This document shows, piece by piece, positions 8,648 to 17,751 of a DNA stretch of 60,756 bases (position 1 is the stretch's first letter; the number at the start of each line of letters is the position of its first letter). Under the pieces are notes generated by a model. The model did no database searches. It saw nothing but the letters and a program-made list of their open reading frames with translations, and was not told where the DNA came from. The translations under genes were made by a program, and so were the position numbers. This DNA comes from Burkholderiales bacterium. GTDB lineage: Bacteria; Pseudomonadota; Gammaproteobacteria; Burkholderiales; Burkholderiaceae_C. The stretch covers positions 1 through 60,756 of the forward strand of contig JAGWXI010000006.1 of assembly GCA_018969975.1 (NCBI GenBank), given 5' to 3'.

Positions 8648-10219
8648 CTATTGGAGTTGCGACAACACCGCAGTACTAGCTTGGATAGCAGATCTGCGGT
8701 GGTAGAAGTTCAATGCCCTCAGCCCACCTAGTTCTTCCCCGCCGCCGGCGCGGCCCGGTCCCCCGTGCAAGGACTGGGGCATGACATTGCCGTGTCCAGT
8801 TTGCAGTGCAGCTACATCGGGAGAGATGACATGCACACGGCCATGGCTATCGCTTAGTTCAGGTACAACTTGGGCTAAAGCAACGGGGTCACTGCTGTAG
8901 ACGGATGCCACCAAAGAGCCTTCTCCGCGGCGAATGAGTTGCAGCGCATGGTTGAGGTCGTTATTGCGGTAGGGTACCAAGGTGGCCACGGGGCCAAATA
9001 CTTCCGTGTTGTGGATACGGTCGGCGGCATCGCTGCCCGCGGCGTCACGCGTGCCCAACAGGGTGGGGCCAACACAGCAAGCCTTAGACGCATCTGCATC
9101 GATTAATGCGTGGGTATTTCCGTCATGCAAAACGCTGGTTTGGGCTTTCAAATACGCCAAACCATCGCGCACCGAGTTCAATTGCTCTTGGTTGACAACC
9201 GCGCCCATGCGGACAGTCTCGTTGCGGGGGTTACCCACCGTGGTTTTGGTCAGACGTGCAGACAGGGCTTGGGCCACCGCGTCATAGCAAATCTCTGGCA
9301 CAAAAATCCGTCGAATCGCAGTGCATTTTTGGCCAGACTTGACGGTCATTTCACGCGCTACCTCTTTCACCAACAAGTCAATTGCATCGCTGCCAGCGGC
9401 TTCGTTTGGCATGAGCAGGGCAGAATTCACGCTGTCGGCTTCGATGTTCACGCGTACCGATTTTTTTGTCACCGCGGGATGCGAGCGAATAATGGCGGCG
9501 GTCTCGGCAGAACCAGTAAACGACACCACATCAAATGCCTCGAGTTGGTCCATCAGACCTGCGGAGCTGCCGCAAATCACTGAGATAGCGCCTGCAGGGA
9601 AGATGCCTGCATCCACCACGTCTTGGACCATACGTTGTGTCAGCCAAGCAGTGGTGGTGGCAGGCTTGACGATTACAGGTACGCCCGATAAGAGTGCAGG
9701 AGCCGCTTTTTCCCATAAGCCCCAAGAAGGGAAGTTGAATGCGTTGATGAATAAGGCTAGACCGCGTGTGGGCGTGAGCATGTGCTGCGATTGAAACAGG
9801 GGGTCTTTGGCCAATCGGGCAGGTTCGCCCTCTGGCATGAAATGCCTATCGCCCAAACTCTCGCCCATCTTGGCGTAAGTGCCCAAGGTGTAGATGCCAC
9901 CATCGACGTCTACGGCCGTGTCATTTTTCACGGTGCCGCTGTTGGCGGTGGAGATCTCGTAATAACTATCGCGGTTGGCTTGTAGCACTTTGACTGCAGC
10001 ACCCAACAGGGCGGCGCGTTGCGCATAGGTGAGGGCACGCAGAGCGGCGCCACCTTTATGGCGGGCGAAGGCAAAGGCAGCCGCTAAATCTAGGCCAGAT
10101 GCGTCTACGCGCACCAGCTCAGTGCCTAGTACGGGGTCTCTCAATGCTGTGCCCGCACCTTTGCCGCTGATCCACTGGCCGCTGACATAGTTCGAAAGAA
10201 GTTCGGTTTTGCTTGTCAT
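8648..10219 (-). CDS. boxD: 3,4-dehydroadipyl-CoA semialdehyde dehydrogenase
   Basis: NADP-dependent aldehyde dehydrogenase that oxidises the BoxC product 3,4-dehydroadipyl-CoA semialdehyde to 3,4-dehydroadipyl-CoA. It belongs to the PaaZ-N type of ALDH. Visible motifs are FNFPSWGLWEKAAPALL, FTGSAETAAII, the catalytic Cys in SGQKCTAIRRIF, EVFGPVATLVPY, and the C-terminal GGPGRAGGGEELGGLR. I chose ATG 10219 (MTSKTELL) because it aligns with the usual family start; ATG 10231 would add four residues, and neither has a good Shine-Dalgarno. The gene is divergent from boxR and heads the boxD-bclA-hydrolase-livMGF operon. Confidence 0.92.
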   Translation of the reverse strand: MTSKTELLSNYVSGQWISGKGAGTALRDPVLGTELVRVDASGLDLAAAFAFARHKGGAALRALTYAQRAALLGAAVKVLQANRDSYYEISTANSGTVKNDTAVDVDGGIYTLGTYAKMGESLGDRHFMPEGEPARLAKDPLFQSQHMLTPTRGLALFINAFNFPSWGLWEKAAPALLSGVPVIVKPATTTAWLTQRMVQDVVDAGIFPAGAISVICGSSAGLMDQLEAFDVVSFTGSAETAAIIRSHPAVTKKSVRVNIEADSVNSALLMPNEAAGSDAIDLLVKEVAREMTVKSGQKCTAIRRIFVPEICYDAVAQALSARLTKTTVGNPRNETVRMGAVVNQEQLNSVRDGLAYLKAQTSVLHDGNTHALIDADASKACCVGPTLLGTRDAAGSDAADRIHNTEVFGPVATLVPYRNNDLNHALQLIRRGEGSLVASVYSSDPVALAQVVPELSDSHGRVHVISPDVAALQTGHGNVMPQSLHGGPGRAGGGEELGGLRALNFYHRRSAIQASTAVLSQLQ

Positions 10220-10275
10220 AATCGCTAACATGAATTATTATGCTTAAAGCGTAGCATGTAAAAAACCAGAAGACA

Positions 10276-10289
10276 AGCAATATATTGCA
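10276..10289. promoter_or_regulatory. Candidate BoxR operator in the boxD/boxR intergenic region
   Basis: The sequence AGCA-ATATAT-TGCA matches the TGCA-N6-TGCA arrangement I recall for BoxR/BzdR operators, with one mismatch in the first half. Its centre is about equidistant (some 51 nt) from the upstream boxD ATG (10231) and the boxR ATG (10334), so one site could control both divergent promoters. Confidence 0.55.
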
Positions 10290-10333
10290 TATAAAGGGTT
10301 TACACCTAACTTCCCACTAGATGAAGGTATGGA

Positions 10334-11215
10334 ATGACAGAAATAGTTGAAGAAAAAAATCCATTTTTAGTCTCCCTGGGCGATAGGGTTCGCGCTTTAC
10401 GTGCCAGACGAGGGCTAACGCGCAAGGCCGTCGCACTAGCGGCTGACGTTTCAGAGCGGCATCTTGCCAGTCTTGAATACGGCGAAGGTAATGCTTCTAT
10501 ATTAGTGCTGTTGCAAGTTGCTGGCGCTTTGCAATGTACGTTGGCAGAGCTAATTGGAGACATAACTACCACCTCTCCCGAATGGCTGTTATTACGTGAA
10601 ATGTTGAGCCAACGCAGTGAGGGGGATCTTCGCCGTGTGCGCATTCAAATAGCAGAAATGTTTGGCGCATCCACCGATGCCAAACGTGCGAATCGAATTG
10701 CTTTGATTGGCTTGCGGGGGGCTGGGAAAACAACTTTAGGTGTCCGTTTGGCAAAAGATTTGGGATATGCCTTTGTCGAACTGAGTCGCGAAATTGAGAA
10801 GTTTGCTGGGTGCAGCATCTCGGAAATTCACAACCTCTACGGTACCCATGCATACCGTAGGTATGAACGGCGCGCTTTGGAAGAGACGATCCAAATCTAC
10901 CCCGAGGTGGTTATAGCTACGCCAGGAGGACTGGTATCGGATTCGGCGACTCTCAATGAGATGCTGTCCCACTGCACTACCGTGTGGCTGCAGGCCAAAC
11001 CAGAAGAGCATTTGTCACGCGTAGCGGCCCAAGGGGATATGCGGCCCATGGCTGGCAGTGCGCAAGCCATCGAGGATTTGAAAATGATTTTGGAGGGGCG
11101 ATCAGCCTTCTATGCCAAAGCTGACATGACGTTTGACACCAGCGCCCAGCCTTTGGAGGAGAGCTTTCAATTGTTGCGCGCCAAGCTTCGAGCAGTTATC
11201 AATTTGCCGGCTTAG
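10334..11215 (+). CDS. boxR: Benzoyl-CoA-responsive transcriptional regulator BoxR
   Basis: Regulator of the aerobic benzoyl-CoA pathway with the two-domain BoxR/BzdR architecture, 293 residues. Residues about 12-75 form an XRE-type helix-turn-helix (RVRALRARRGLTRKAVALAA, then SERHLASLEYG). Residues about 120-290 form a shikimate-kinase-like domain with P-loop GLRGAGKTTLG. In characterised members, benzoyl-CoA binds this domain and releases the repressor. It is divergent from boxD and about 130 nt upstream of boxC, and both gaps contain the TGCA-N6-TGCA pattern. Confidence 0.93.
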   Translation: MTEIVEEKNPFLVSLGDRVRALRARRGLTRKAVALAADVSERHLASLEYGEGNASILVLLQVAGALQCTLAELIGDITTTSPEWLLLREMLSQRSEGDLRRVRIQIAEMFGASTDAKRANRIALIGLRGAGKTTLGVRLAKDLGYAFVELSREIEKFAGCSISEIHNLYGTHAYRRYERRALEETIQIYPEVVIATPGGLVSDSATLNEMLSHCTTVWLQAKPEEHLSRVAAQGDMRPMAGSAQAIEDLKMILEGRSAFYAKADMTFDTSAQPLEESFQLLRAKLRAVINLPA

Positions 11216-11247
11216 TGAATAGCCCTCCTCTTTTTAATGAATAAAAT

Positions 11248-11281
11248 TGCATGTTACTTTTTATATTTGCAATATAATGCA
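11248..11281 (+). promoter_or_regulatory. Candidate BoxR operator overlapping the boxC promoter
   Basis: TGCA tetrads occur at 11248, 11268 and 11278, all spaced by multiples of 10 bp. The pair at 11268-11281 is exactly TGCA-ATATAA-TGCA and contains a perfect -10-like TATAAT (11273-11278). A repressor here would cover the -10 element of a boxCBA promoter. TTGCAT at 11247-11252 is a possible -35 but the spacer would be long (20 bp). Confidence 0.6.
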
Positions 11282-11348
11282 TAATATGGACTTGCAACCC
11301 CTTCGGTTGCGATAACCAATTGGACACATCTTGCTTGGAGAAAAAGTC

Positions 11349-13016
11349 ATGAACCAACCCACCTCGGTCAATTACCAGATGGACCCGAGCCAGTACAAAC
11401 ACTGGTCTGTGAAGTACGAGGGTGAAATTGCCACCTTGCAACTCAACATCAACGAAGACGGCGGTATTCGTCCCGGCTACAAACTCAAACTCAATAGTTA
11501 TGACTTGGGCGTTGATATGGAGTTGTACGACGCATTGAACCGTATCCGATTCGAGCATCCTGAAGTCAAAAGTGTGGTCGTTACAAGTTTGAAAGACCGT
11601 ATCTTCTGCTCAGGCGCGAATATTTTTATGCTGGGAGTGTCTAGCCACGCATGGAAAGTGAATTTCTGTAAGTTCACCAATGAGACGCGCAATGGTATGG
11701 AGGACAGTAGCCGCCACAGCGGTTTGAAGTTCGTCGCCGCCGTCAACGGCGCTTGTGCGGGGGGCGGTTACGAGTTGGCTCTGGCATGTGACGAAATCGT
11801 TTTGGTAGACGACCGTTCTTCATCCGTGTCCTTACCCGAGGTGCCTTTACTGGGGGTGTTGCCAGGCACTGGGGGACTTACCCGCGTGACCGACAAGCGC
11901 AAAGTGCGTCACGACCATGCCGATATTTTCTGCACCAGTGTTGAAGGTGTGCGAGGCCAGCGCGCTGTCGATTGGCGTTTGGTCGATGAGATCGCCAAGC
12001 CAGCGCAATTTACTGCCGCAGTCAATGTCCGCGCCAGCCAACCATTTGCGCATTGCAAGCGACCAGGTGCCACAGCAATAGGCCAAGGTGTGGCCTTGAC
12101 GCCTCTCAAGCGCACCATGGGCGCTGACAGCATGACCTACGAATACGTCCAAGTGGCAATTGACCGCGCTAAGCGCACTGCCACGCTGACAGTGCATGCG
12201 CCCAAAAGCGCGTTGCCTGAGACGGTGGCTGCCATTCAAACGGCTGGTGCTAATTGGTATCCGCTGCAAATGGCCCGTGAGCTCGACGACGCCATTTTGA
12301 ATTTGCGCACCAACGAACTCGACATCGGGACGTGGCTGTTAAAAACAGCAGGGAACGCCAAGCTTGCCTTGCAAAGCGATGCCCTCTTGGCGCAGCACCA
12401 AGACCATTGGTTGGTCAATGAAACCATTGGTTTATTGCGTCGCACCTTGGGGCGTGTGGATGTGACATCACGCTCTTTGTTTGCATTGATTGAGGAAGGC
12501 TCTTGCTTTGTCGGCACATTGGCTGAGTTGGCGTTTGCTGCAGACCGCGCTTACATGCTGGACTTGCCAGATAGCCCAGAAAAAGCGCCACACATTGCCC
12601 TGAGCGAGATGAATTTTGGTTATTTCCCTATGGTCAACCACCAATCACGCTTGCAACGCCGTTTCTACGAAGAGGTGGGACCGCTAGAGGGTGCGCGTGC
12701 AGTAGTGGGGCAAATGCTTGACGCTGCTAAAGCATTGGCGCTGGGATTGGTAACTGCGGCTCCGGATGACATTGATTGGGCGGACGAAATCCGTTTGGCC
12801 GTGGAGGAGCGGGTTGCGATGTCCCCAGACAGTTTGACTGGCTTGGAAGCGAACTTGCGTTTTGCGCAAAAAGAAAGCATGGAAACTCGTATTTTTGGTC
12901 GTTTGTCGGCTTGGCAGAACTGGATCTTCAACCGCCCCAATGCAGTTGGCGAAAAAGGCGCCTTAAAGGTTTACGGCAAGGGCGAAAAAGCGGCATTTGA
13001 TATGAACCGCGTTTGA
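11349..13016 (+). CDS. boxC: 2,3-epoxybenzoyl-CoA dihydrolase (benzoyl-CoA-dihydrodiol lyase)
   Basis: Ring-opening enzyme converting 2,3-epoxybenzoyl-CoA, with two waters, to 3,4-dehydroadipyl-CoA semialdehyde and formate. At 555 residues it is a double-length crotonase-fold protein typical of BoxC. The N-terminal crotonase half shows the oxyanion segments KDRIFCSGANIFML and AAVNGACAGGGYELALACDE and SLPEVPLLGVLPGTGGLTRV. The start is ATG 11349 with GGAG 9 nt upstream; an in-frame TTG at 11331 is unlikely. It opens boxC-boxB-boxA. Confidence 0.93.
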   Translation: MNQPTSVNYQMDPSQYKHWSVKYEGEIATLQLNINEDGGIRPGYKLKLNSYDLGVDMELYDALNRIRFEHPEVKSVVVTSLKDRIFCSGANIFMLGVSSHAWKVNFCKFTNETRNGMEDSSRHSGLKFVAAVNGACAGGGYELALACDEIVLVDDRSSSVSLPEVPLLGVLPGTGGLTRVTDKRKVRHDHADIFCTSVEGVRGQRAVDWRLVDEIAKPAQFTAAVNVRASQPFAHCKRPGATAIGQGVALTPLKRTMGADSMTYEYVQVAIDRAKRTATLTVHAPKSALPETVAAIQTAGANWYPLQMARELDDAILNLRTNELDIGTWLLKTAGNAKLALQSDALLAQHQDHWLVNETIGLLRRTLGRVDVTSRSLFALIEEGSCFVGTLAELAFAADRAYMLDLPDSPEKAPHIALSEMNFGYFPMVNHQSRLQRRFYEEVGPLEGARAVVGQMLDAAKALALGLVTAAPDDIDWADEIRLAVEERVAMSPDSLTGLEANLRFAQKESMETRIFGRLSAWQNWIFNRPNAVGEKGALKVYGKGEKAAFDMNRV

Positions 13017-13105
13017 TGTCATTGCGTTGTGCAGTGCGGTTCCCGGTGGTCCGCTTTGCAACCGAAGTTTGATCCCCACCGTTGCATTCATTTTTGGAGA
13101 CTCTC

Positions 13106-14533
13106 ATGTCCGGTATCAACTACAGCGAAAAAATTCCCAATAACGTTAATCTCAGCGAGGACCGCACATTGCAGCGTGCGCTTGAGCAGTGGCAACCCAA
13201 CTTCATCAACTGGTGGGATGAGATGGGGCCAGAAGGCTCAACCGATATGGATGTCTACTTACGCACCGCGGTAAGTGTGGATCCGCAAGGATGGGCGCAG
13301 TTTGGCCACGTCAAGATGCGCGACTACCGTTGGGGTGTTTTTTTGAATCCTGGTGAAGAAGAAAGAAAAATCCACTTTGGTGATCACATCGGTGAAAAAG
13401 CTTGGCAAGACGTGCCTGGTGAGCACCGCGCCAACTTGCGTCGCATCATCGTGACACAAGGCGATACCGAGCCCGCATCGGTTGAACAACAACGCCACTT
13501 GGGTTTGACAGCACCGAGCATGTACGACTTGCGCAATCTGTTTCAGATCAACGTAGAGGAAGGTCGTCACCTTTGGGCCATGGTGTACCTCTTGCACAAA
13601 TACTTCGGCAAAGATGGTCGTGAAGAGGCCGATGCTTTGCTCCAGCGAAACAGCGGCAACGAAGATAACCCGCGCATCTTGCAGGCTTTCAACGAGAAGA
13701 CTCCCGACTGGTTGTCTTTCTTTATGTTCACCTACTTCACTGACCGCGACGGCAAGTTCCAGTTGTGTGCTTTAGCTGAGTCTGCATTTGACCCCTTGGC
13801 ACGCACCACCAAGTTCATGTTGACCGAGGAAGCGCACCACATGTTTGTGGGTGAGTCTGGTGTTAGCCGCACCATCCAACGCACGGTCGATGTTATGAAC
13901 GAACTTAAAACTGATGACGTTGGTAAGTTGCGCGCAGCTGGTGTGATTGATCTTCCAACCATTCAACGCTACATCAACTTCCATTTCTCGGTGACCATCG
14001 ATTTGTTTGGCGCTGACCAGTCGTCCAATGCTGCTACTTTCTACAGCGCTGGCCTCAAAGGCCGTTATGAAGAAGGCAAGCGTACAGATGACCACGTACT
14101 CAAGGGCAATAGCTACAAAATTTTGTCGGTTGAAGAAGGTAAGCTGGTTGAAAAAGAAGTGCCCATGCTCAACGCTTTGAACGAAGTTCTGCGTGACGAC
14201 TACATTACGGACTCCAAAGGCGGTATCGATCGCTGGAACCGTGTGATCGAGAAGGCGGGCATCCCCTTCAAACTCAAAGCACCGCACAAGGCTTTTCACC
14301 GCAACATTGGATCTTTGTCTGGCGCAAAAATAACACCAGAAGGAGAGGTGGTTACCGATGCGCAGTGGATGGCCAAAGTTGGTGAATGGTTGCCTTCTAA
14401 CGAAGACCGCGGTTTTGTTGCGAGCTTGATGGGTCGCGTGATCGAACCAGGTAAATTCGCCAACTGGATTGCACCTCCTGTCATGGGAATCAATCGCCAA
14501 CCAGTGAACTTTGACTACGTTCGTTTCAACTGA
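13106..14533 (+). CDS. boxB: Benzoyl-CoA 2,3-epoxidase, oxygenase subunit BoxB
   Basis: Diiron oxygenase subunit that inserts one O2-derived oxygen into benzoyl-CoA to give the 2,3-epoxide, with electrons from BoxA. The length of 475 residues from ATG 13106 is the family norm. Two E-x-x-H type iron motifs are visible: EEGRH near residue 150 and EEAHH near residue 241. The RBS TTTTGGAGA lies just upstream; the in-frame TTG at 13082 would add 8 unlikely residues. It sits between boxC and boxA, 23 nt before boxA. Confidence 0.95.
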   Translation: MSGINYSEKIPNNVNLSEDRTLQRALEQWQPNFINWWDEMGPEGSTDMDVYLRTAVSVDPQGWAQFGHVKMRDYRWGVFLNPGEEERKIHFGDHIGEKAWQDVPGEHRANLRRIIVTQGDTEPASVEQQRHLGLTAPSMYDLRNLFQINVEEGRHLWAMVYLLHKYFGKDGREEADALLQRNSGNEDNPRILQAFNEKTPDWLSFFMFTYFTDRDGKFQLCALAESAFDPLARTTKFMLTEEAHHMFVGESGVSRTIQRTVDVMNELKTDDVGKLRAAGVIDLPTIQRYINFHFSVTIDLFGADQSSNAATFYSAGLKGRYEEGKRTDDHVLKGNSYKILSVEEGKLVEKEVPMLNALNEVLRDDYITDSKGGIDRWNRVIEKAGIPFKLKAPHKAFHRNIGSLSGAKITPEGEVVTDAQWMAKVGEWLPSNEDRGFVASLMGRVIEPGKFANWIAPPVMGINRQPVNFDYVRFN

Positions 14534-14556
14534 GTATTTACAAGTTACAAAACGCT

Positions 14557-15759
14557 ATGAATGCACCTGCCGAACTCTTTAACCAGCATTTGATTGATCC
14601 GGAAATTTGCATCCGATGTAACACGTGCGAGGCTACATGTCCGGTAGGTGCCATCACCCACGATAGTCGTAACTATGTGGTGATTGCCGAAAAGTGCAAT
14701 TTCTGCATGGCCTGCGTGCCACCATGCCCTACGGGCTCGATTGACAACTGGCGCATGCGTCCCAAGTCTGCTGCCTACACCGTAGAAGAGCAGTTATCTT
14801 GGGATGATTTGCCCCCAGCTATGTTGGAGGGTGAGTTGTCTGAAACTCAAGCAGAAATTTTTACATCTTCTGCTTTTGGAGCTACTGTGCCTCCGTGGTC
14901 GGCTGCGCATCCCTATACCAATTTATACGGCCCCAAAGAGCCCACAACCGCTACCGTGGTTGGTAATGTGCAGGTGAACGAGGCCGGCACGGCTAACGAG
15001 ACCCACCACATTGTGTTGGACTTTGGCAATCTGCCTTTCCCCGTTTTAGAGGGCCAGTCTATTGGCATCATCCCGCCCGGCCAAGATACGCAAGGTAACG
15101 CGCACCATGCACGGCAATATTCAATAGCCAGCCCGCGTAACGGCGAGCGAGCTGGCTACAACAACCTCTCGATTACCGTCAAGCGTGTGCTTGAAGACCA
15201 CGATGGAAAACCTGTCATCGGTGTGGCATCGAACTTCCTTTGCGACCTCAAAACAGGTGACAAAGTGAAAGTTATTGGCCCCTTTGGCAGTAGTTTTCTG
15301 ATGCCCAACCACCCCAAGTCCAATATTGTGATGATTTGCACTGGCACTGGCAGTGCGCCCATGCGAGCAATGACTGAATGGCGTCGTCGCTTACGCCAAA
15401 GCGGCAAGTTTGAAGGCGGCAAGCTCATGCTGTTCTTTGGTGCTCGCACACAAAAAGAATTACCCTACTTTGGCCCGCTGCAAAAGTTGCCCAAAGACTT
15501 CATTGACATCAACTTCGCCTTTTCTCGCGAGCAAGGTCAAACCAAACGTTACGTACAAGACCTGTTGCGCGAACGTAGCACGGATCTTTTGGCATTACTC
15601 AAAGATAGCAACACTTATATTTATGTGTGCGGATTAAAGAGCATGGAAGAGGGTGTGGTGCTCGCCCTTCGCGATGTAGCAAACCAAGCGGGCCTGAGTT
15701 GGGATAGCATCGGGCAGTCGCTCAAACAAGAGGGTCGTTTGCATTTGGAAACTTATTAA
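14557..15759 (+). CDS. boxA: Benzoyl-CoA 2,3-epoxidase, reductase subunit BoxA
   Basis: NADPH-dependent iron-sulfur flavoprotein that reduces BoxB, 400 residues. Two 4Fe-4S ferredoxin motifs lie at the N-terminus (C18-x2-C21-x2-C24-x3-C28 and C47-x2-C50-x2-C53-x3-C57). A ferredoxin-NADP reductase module follows, with FAD motif [13 protein letters not shown] near residue 187 and pyridine-nucleotide motif [14 protein letters not shown] near residue 260. The C-terminal RLHLETY is typical of this reductase family. It is last in boxCBA and is followed by a terminator-like hairpin. Confidence 0.94.
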   Translation: MNAPAELFNQHLIDPEICIRCNTCEATCPVGAITHDSRNYVVIAEKCNFCMACVPPCPTGSIDNWRMRPKSAAYTVEEQLSWDDLPPAMLEGELSETQAEIFTSSAFGATVPPWSAAHPYTNLYGPKEPTTATVVGNVQVNEAGTANETHHIVLDFGNLPFPVLEGQSIGIIPPGQDTQGNAHHARQYSIASPRNGERAGYNNLSITVKRVLEDHDGKPVIGVASNFLCDLKTGDKVKVIGPFGSSFLMPNHPKSNIVMICTGTGSAPMRAMTEWRRRLRQSGKFEGGKLMLFFGARTQKELPYFGPLQKLPKDFIDINFAFSREQGQTKRYVQDLLRERSTDLLALLKDSNTYIYVCGLKSMEEGVVLALRDVANQAGLSWDSIGQSLKQEGRLHLETY

Positions 15760-15782
15760 ACGCACCTAGCTTGCGCGTTTTT
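15758..15782 (+). terminator. Probable terminator after boxCBA
   Basis: AAACGC (15758-15763) pairs with GCGTTT (15775-15780) around an 11-nt loop and runs into TTTTT (15778-15782). The stem overlaps the boxA stop. It separates the box operon from the following dehydrogenase cluster. Confidence 0.5.
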
Positions 15783-15807
15783 AATAAAAATTGAATCGGT
15801 TGCATTA

Positions 15808-16734
15808 ATGTCTCGAATTGTTATCGCAGAGTTTATGGATGAGGGCGCTGTGGCGCAACTTGCTAAATCCCACGAAGTGTTCTATGACCCCACCTTAGTC
15901 GATGACATACCCCGTTTAACCAGTGCGGTGGCAAACACAGATGCCCTTATCGTTCGCAATAGAACGCAAGTAAGAGGCCAATTACTAACTGCTATGTCTC
16001 AATGCCGAGTTGTTGGCAGGTTGGGTGTTGGCTTGGACAATATTGATTTGTCGGGCTGCGAATCACAGGGAATTCAAGTGATACCGGCAACTGGCGCAAA
16101 TGCGTTATCAGTTGCTGAATACGTAATTTCAACTGCACTTTTATTACTACGCGGATCCTTTCAATCTACCCATCTAGTTGCGCAAGGACTTTGGCCGAGG
16201 AGCAACTTGTCTAACGGGCGCGAGATTCGCGGGAAAAAAATGGGCTTGATTGGTTTTGGCTCAATCGGTCAACTCACCGCAAGTCTTGCTAAAAATGTTG
16301 GAATGGAAGTTGTCGCTTTTGACAGCGTCATGCCCGAAACCCATCCTGCCTTTAGACAACATGGTGTGCAGTTTGTGGAATTTGATAATTTAGTTGCCAT
16401 GTCCGATGTCATCAGTTTGCACATTCCTTTGCTACCTTCTACCAAGGGCTTGTTCGATAAAAGAACATTGTCTTCAATGAAGTCGGATGCAGTTTTAATC
16501 AATACCTCGCGCGGTGAAATTGTGGATGAAGAATGTTTGGCTGAAGCATTAAAAACAAACAAATTAGGGGGTGCTGCAATCGATGTTTTTGGCATCGAAC
16601 CGCTTCCAATTTCTCCCCACTTTATCGATTGTCCTAACCTTCTACTTACCCCGCACATAGCTGGTGTTACAACCGAGTCAAATAAAAGAGTGAGTTTCTT
16701 AGTCGCAGAGAAAGTACTTGAGGCCTTGCAATGA
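15808..16734 (+). CDS. D-isomer 2-hydroxyacid dehydrogenase (SlcC-like)
   Basis: NAD(P)-dependent 2-hydroxyacid dehydrogenase of the SerA/D-2-hydroxyacid family, 308 residues. The nucleotide-binding motif GLIGFGSIG is near residue 150, the catalytic Arg in NTSRGEIVD near residue 234, and the Glu and His in FGIEPLP and LTPHIAGVT. The N-terminus IAEFMDEGAV and EVFYDPTLVDD resemble (S)-sulfolactate dehydrogenase SlcC as I remember it. The next gene, overlapping by 4 nt, belongs to the Ldh2 family of ComC, so the pair could interconvert hydroxyacid stereoisomers through the oxoacid. No sulfolactate lyase (suyAB) is in view, so the substrate is open. Confidence 0.8.
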   Translation: MSRIVIAEFMDEGAVAQLAKSHEVFYDPTLVDDIPRLTSAVANTDALIVRNRTQVRGQLLTAMSQCRVVGRLGVGLDNIDLSGCESQGIQVIPATGANALSVAEYVISTALLLLRGSFQSTHLVAQGLWPRSNLSNGREIRGKKMGLIGFGSIGQLTASLAKNVGMEVVAFDSVMPETHPAFRQHGVQFVEFDNLVAMSDVISLHIPLLPSTKGLFDKRTLSSMKSDAVLINTSRGEIVDEECLAEALKTNKLGGAAIDVFGIEPLPISPHFIDCPNLLLTPHIAGVTTESNKRVSFLVAEKVLEALQ

Positions 16735-17747
16735 AAATGCATGCAGAGACACTAACAAATTTAATTGCGCGTGTCTTGCAGCATGCTGGAGCCCATCGAG
16801 ATATGGCGCAAGCTACAGCAAATGCGCTGGTATTAGCCCAATCCCAAGGACTTGAATCGCACGGTCTTTCTCGCGTAAGCCAATATGCAACCCATCTGCT
16901 CAATGGCCGTGTTAACGGGCAGGCAATTCCAACAGTGGTTAAACGCAAGGGTGGCGCTCTCTTGATTGATGCCCAAGAGGGTTTGGCTTTCCAGGCATGC
17001 CAATTAGCTGTAAATGAAGCAATATTGACAGCGAATGCATTGGGAGTTGCTTTTGCCGGCGTTATTCGAAGCCACCACTGTGGTGTTGTAGTAGATCACT
17101 TGCGCGATGTCGCAAAAGCAGGAATGGTTGGCATTGGCTTTTCCAATTCGCCAGCAGCAATGCCCGCTGCAGGAGGGCGCCATCCTATTTTTGGAACTGA
17201 TCCTATCGCTGCAATTTTCCCCAGACGAGATGGAACGCCGTTGATGATTGATCTCAGTTTGAGCGAAGTTGCGCGCGGAAAACTAATGGTGGCGGCGAAA
17301 GAGGGAAATAATATTCCTCTGGGTTGGGCGCTCGACAATGAAGGTAATCCCACTACGGATCCAAAAGCTGGCTTGATTGGTTCTATGTTGCCTTTTGGCA
17401 GTGGGCCAGATGCATCACCAAAAGGTGCCATGCTTGCATTAATGGTGGAGCTTTTGGTAACGGCTGTGATTGGAGCAAATTTTGGCTTTGAAGCGTCGAG
17501 TTTTTTCGTGGATGAAGGTAACCGACCAGGACTTGGTCAAGCTTTTATAGTGATCGATCCTGGCGCGTTATCTGGACGAGATCATTTTCTAGATCGGGTC
17601 GAAACGCTTGTATTGGAAATGTTAAAAGATGACACGGTCAGGTTGCCGGGCGCAAGGCGTGAGGCGCTAAGACTGAAAACATTAAGTGATGGTTTTGATG
17701 TTCCTGATGCCTTAATCTCCAATTGGAACAAGGCTTTAGAGAGTTAA
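16731..17747 (+). CDS. Ldh2 family (malate/L-lactate/sulfolactate) dehydrogenase
   Basis: NAD(P)-dependent dehydrogenase of the Ldh2/YlbC family, which includes malate, ureidoglycolate and (R)-sulfolactate (ComC) dehydrogenases; 338 residues. Family features are QGLESHGLSRVSQYATHL (with the catalytic-site SHG), RSHHCGVVVDHLRDVAKAGM, and GTDPIAAIFPR, where most members have GTNP. The start ATG overlaps the previous stop (ATGA). It is paired with a D-2-hydroxyacid dehydrogenase and precedes tcuAB. The exact substrate cannot be read from the sequence. Confidence 0.8.
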   Translation: MKMHAETLTNLIARVLQHAGAHRDMAQATANALVLAQSQGLESHGLSRVSQYATHLLNGRVNGQAIPTVVKRKGGALLIDAQEGLAFQACQLAVNEAILTANALGVAFAGVIRSHHCGVVVDHLRDVAKAGMVGIGFSNSPAAMPAAGGRHPIFGTDPIAAIFPRRDGTPLMIDLSLSEVARGKLMVAAKEGNNIPLGWALDNEGNPTTDPKAGLIGSMLPFGSGPDASPKGAMLALMVELLVTAVIGANFGFEASSFFVDEGNRPGLGQAFIVIDPGALSGRDHFLDRVETLVLEMLKDDTVRLPGARREALRLKTLSDGFDVPDALISNWNKALES

Positions 17748-17751
17748 ATTT

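Noticed and set aside
13772-14500. Long open frame antisense to boxB (242 codons)
   Set aside because: It is a shadow of boxB on the opposite strand, with no RBS and no recognisable domain; boxB motifs are intact on the plus strand.
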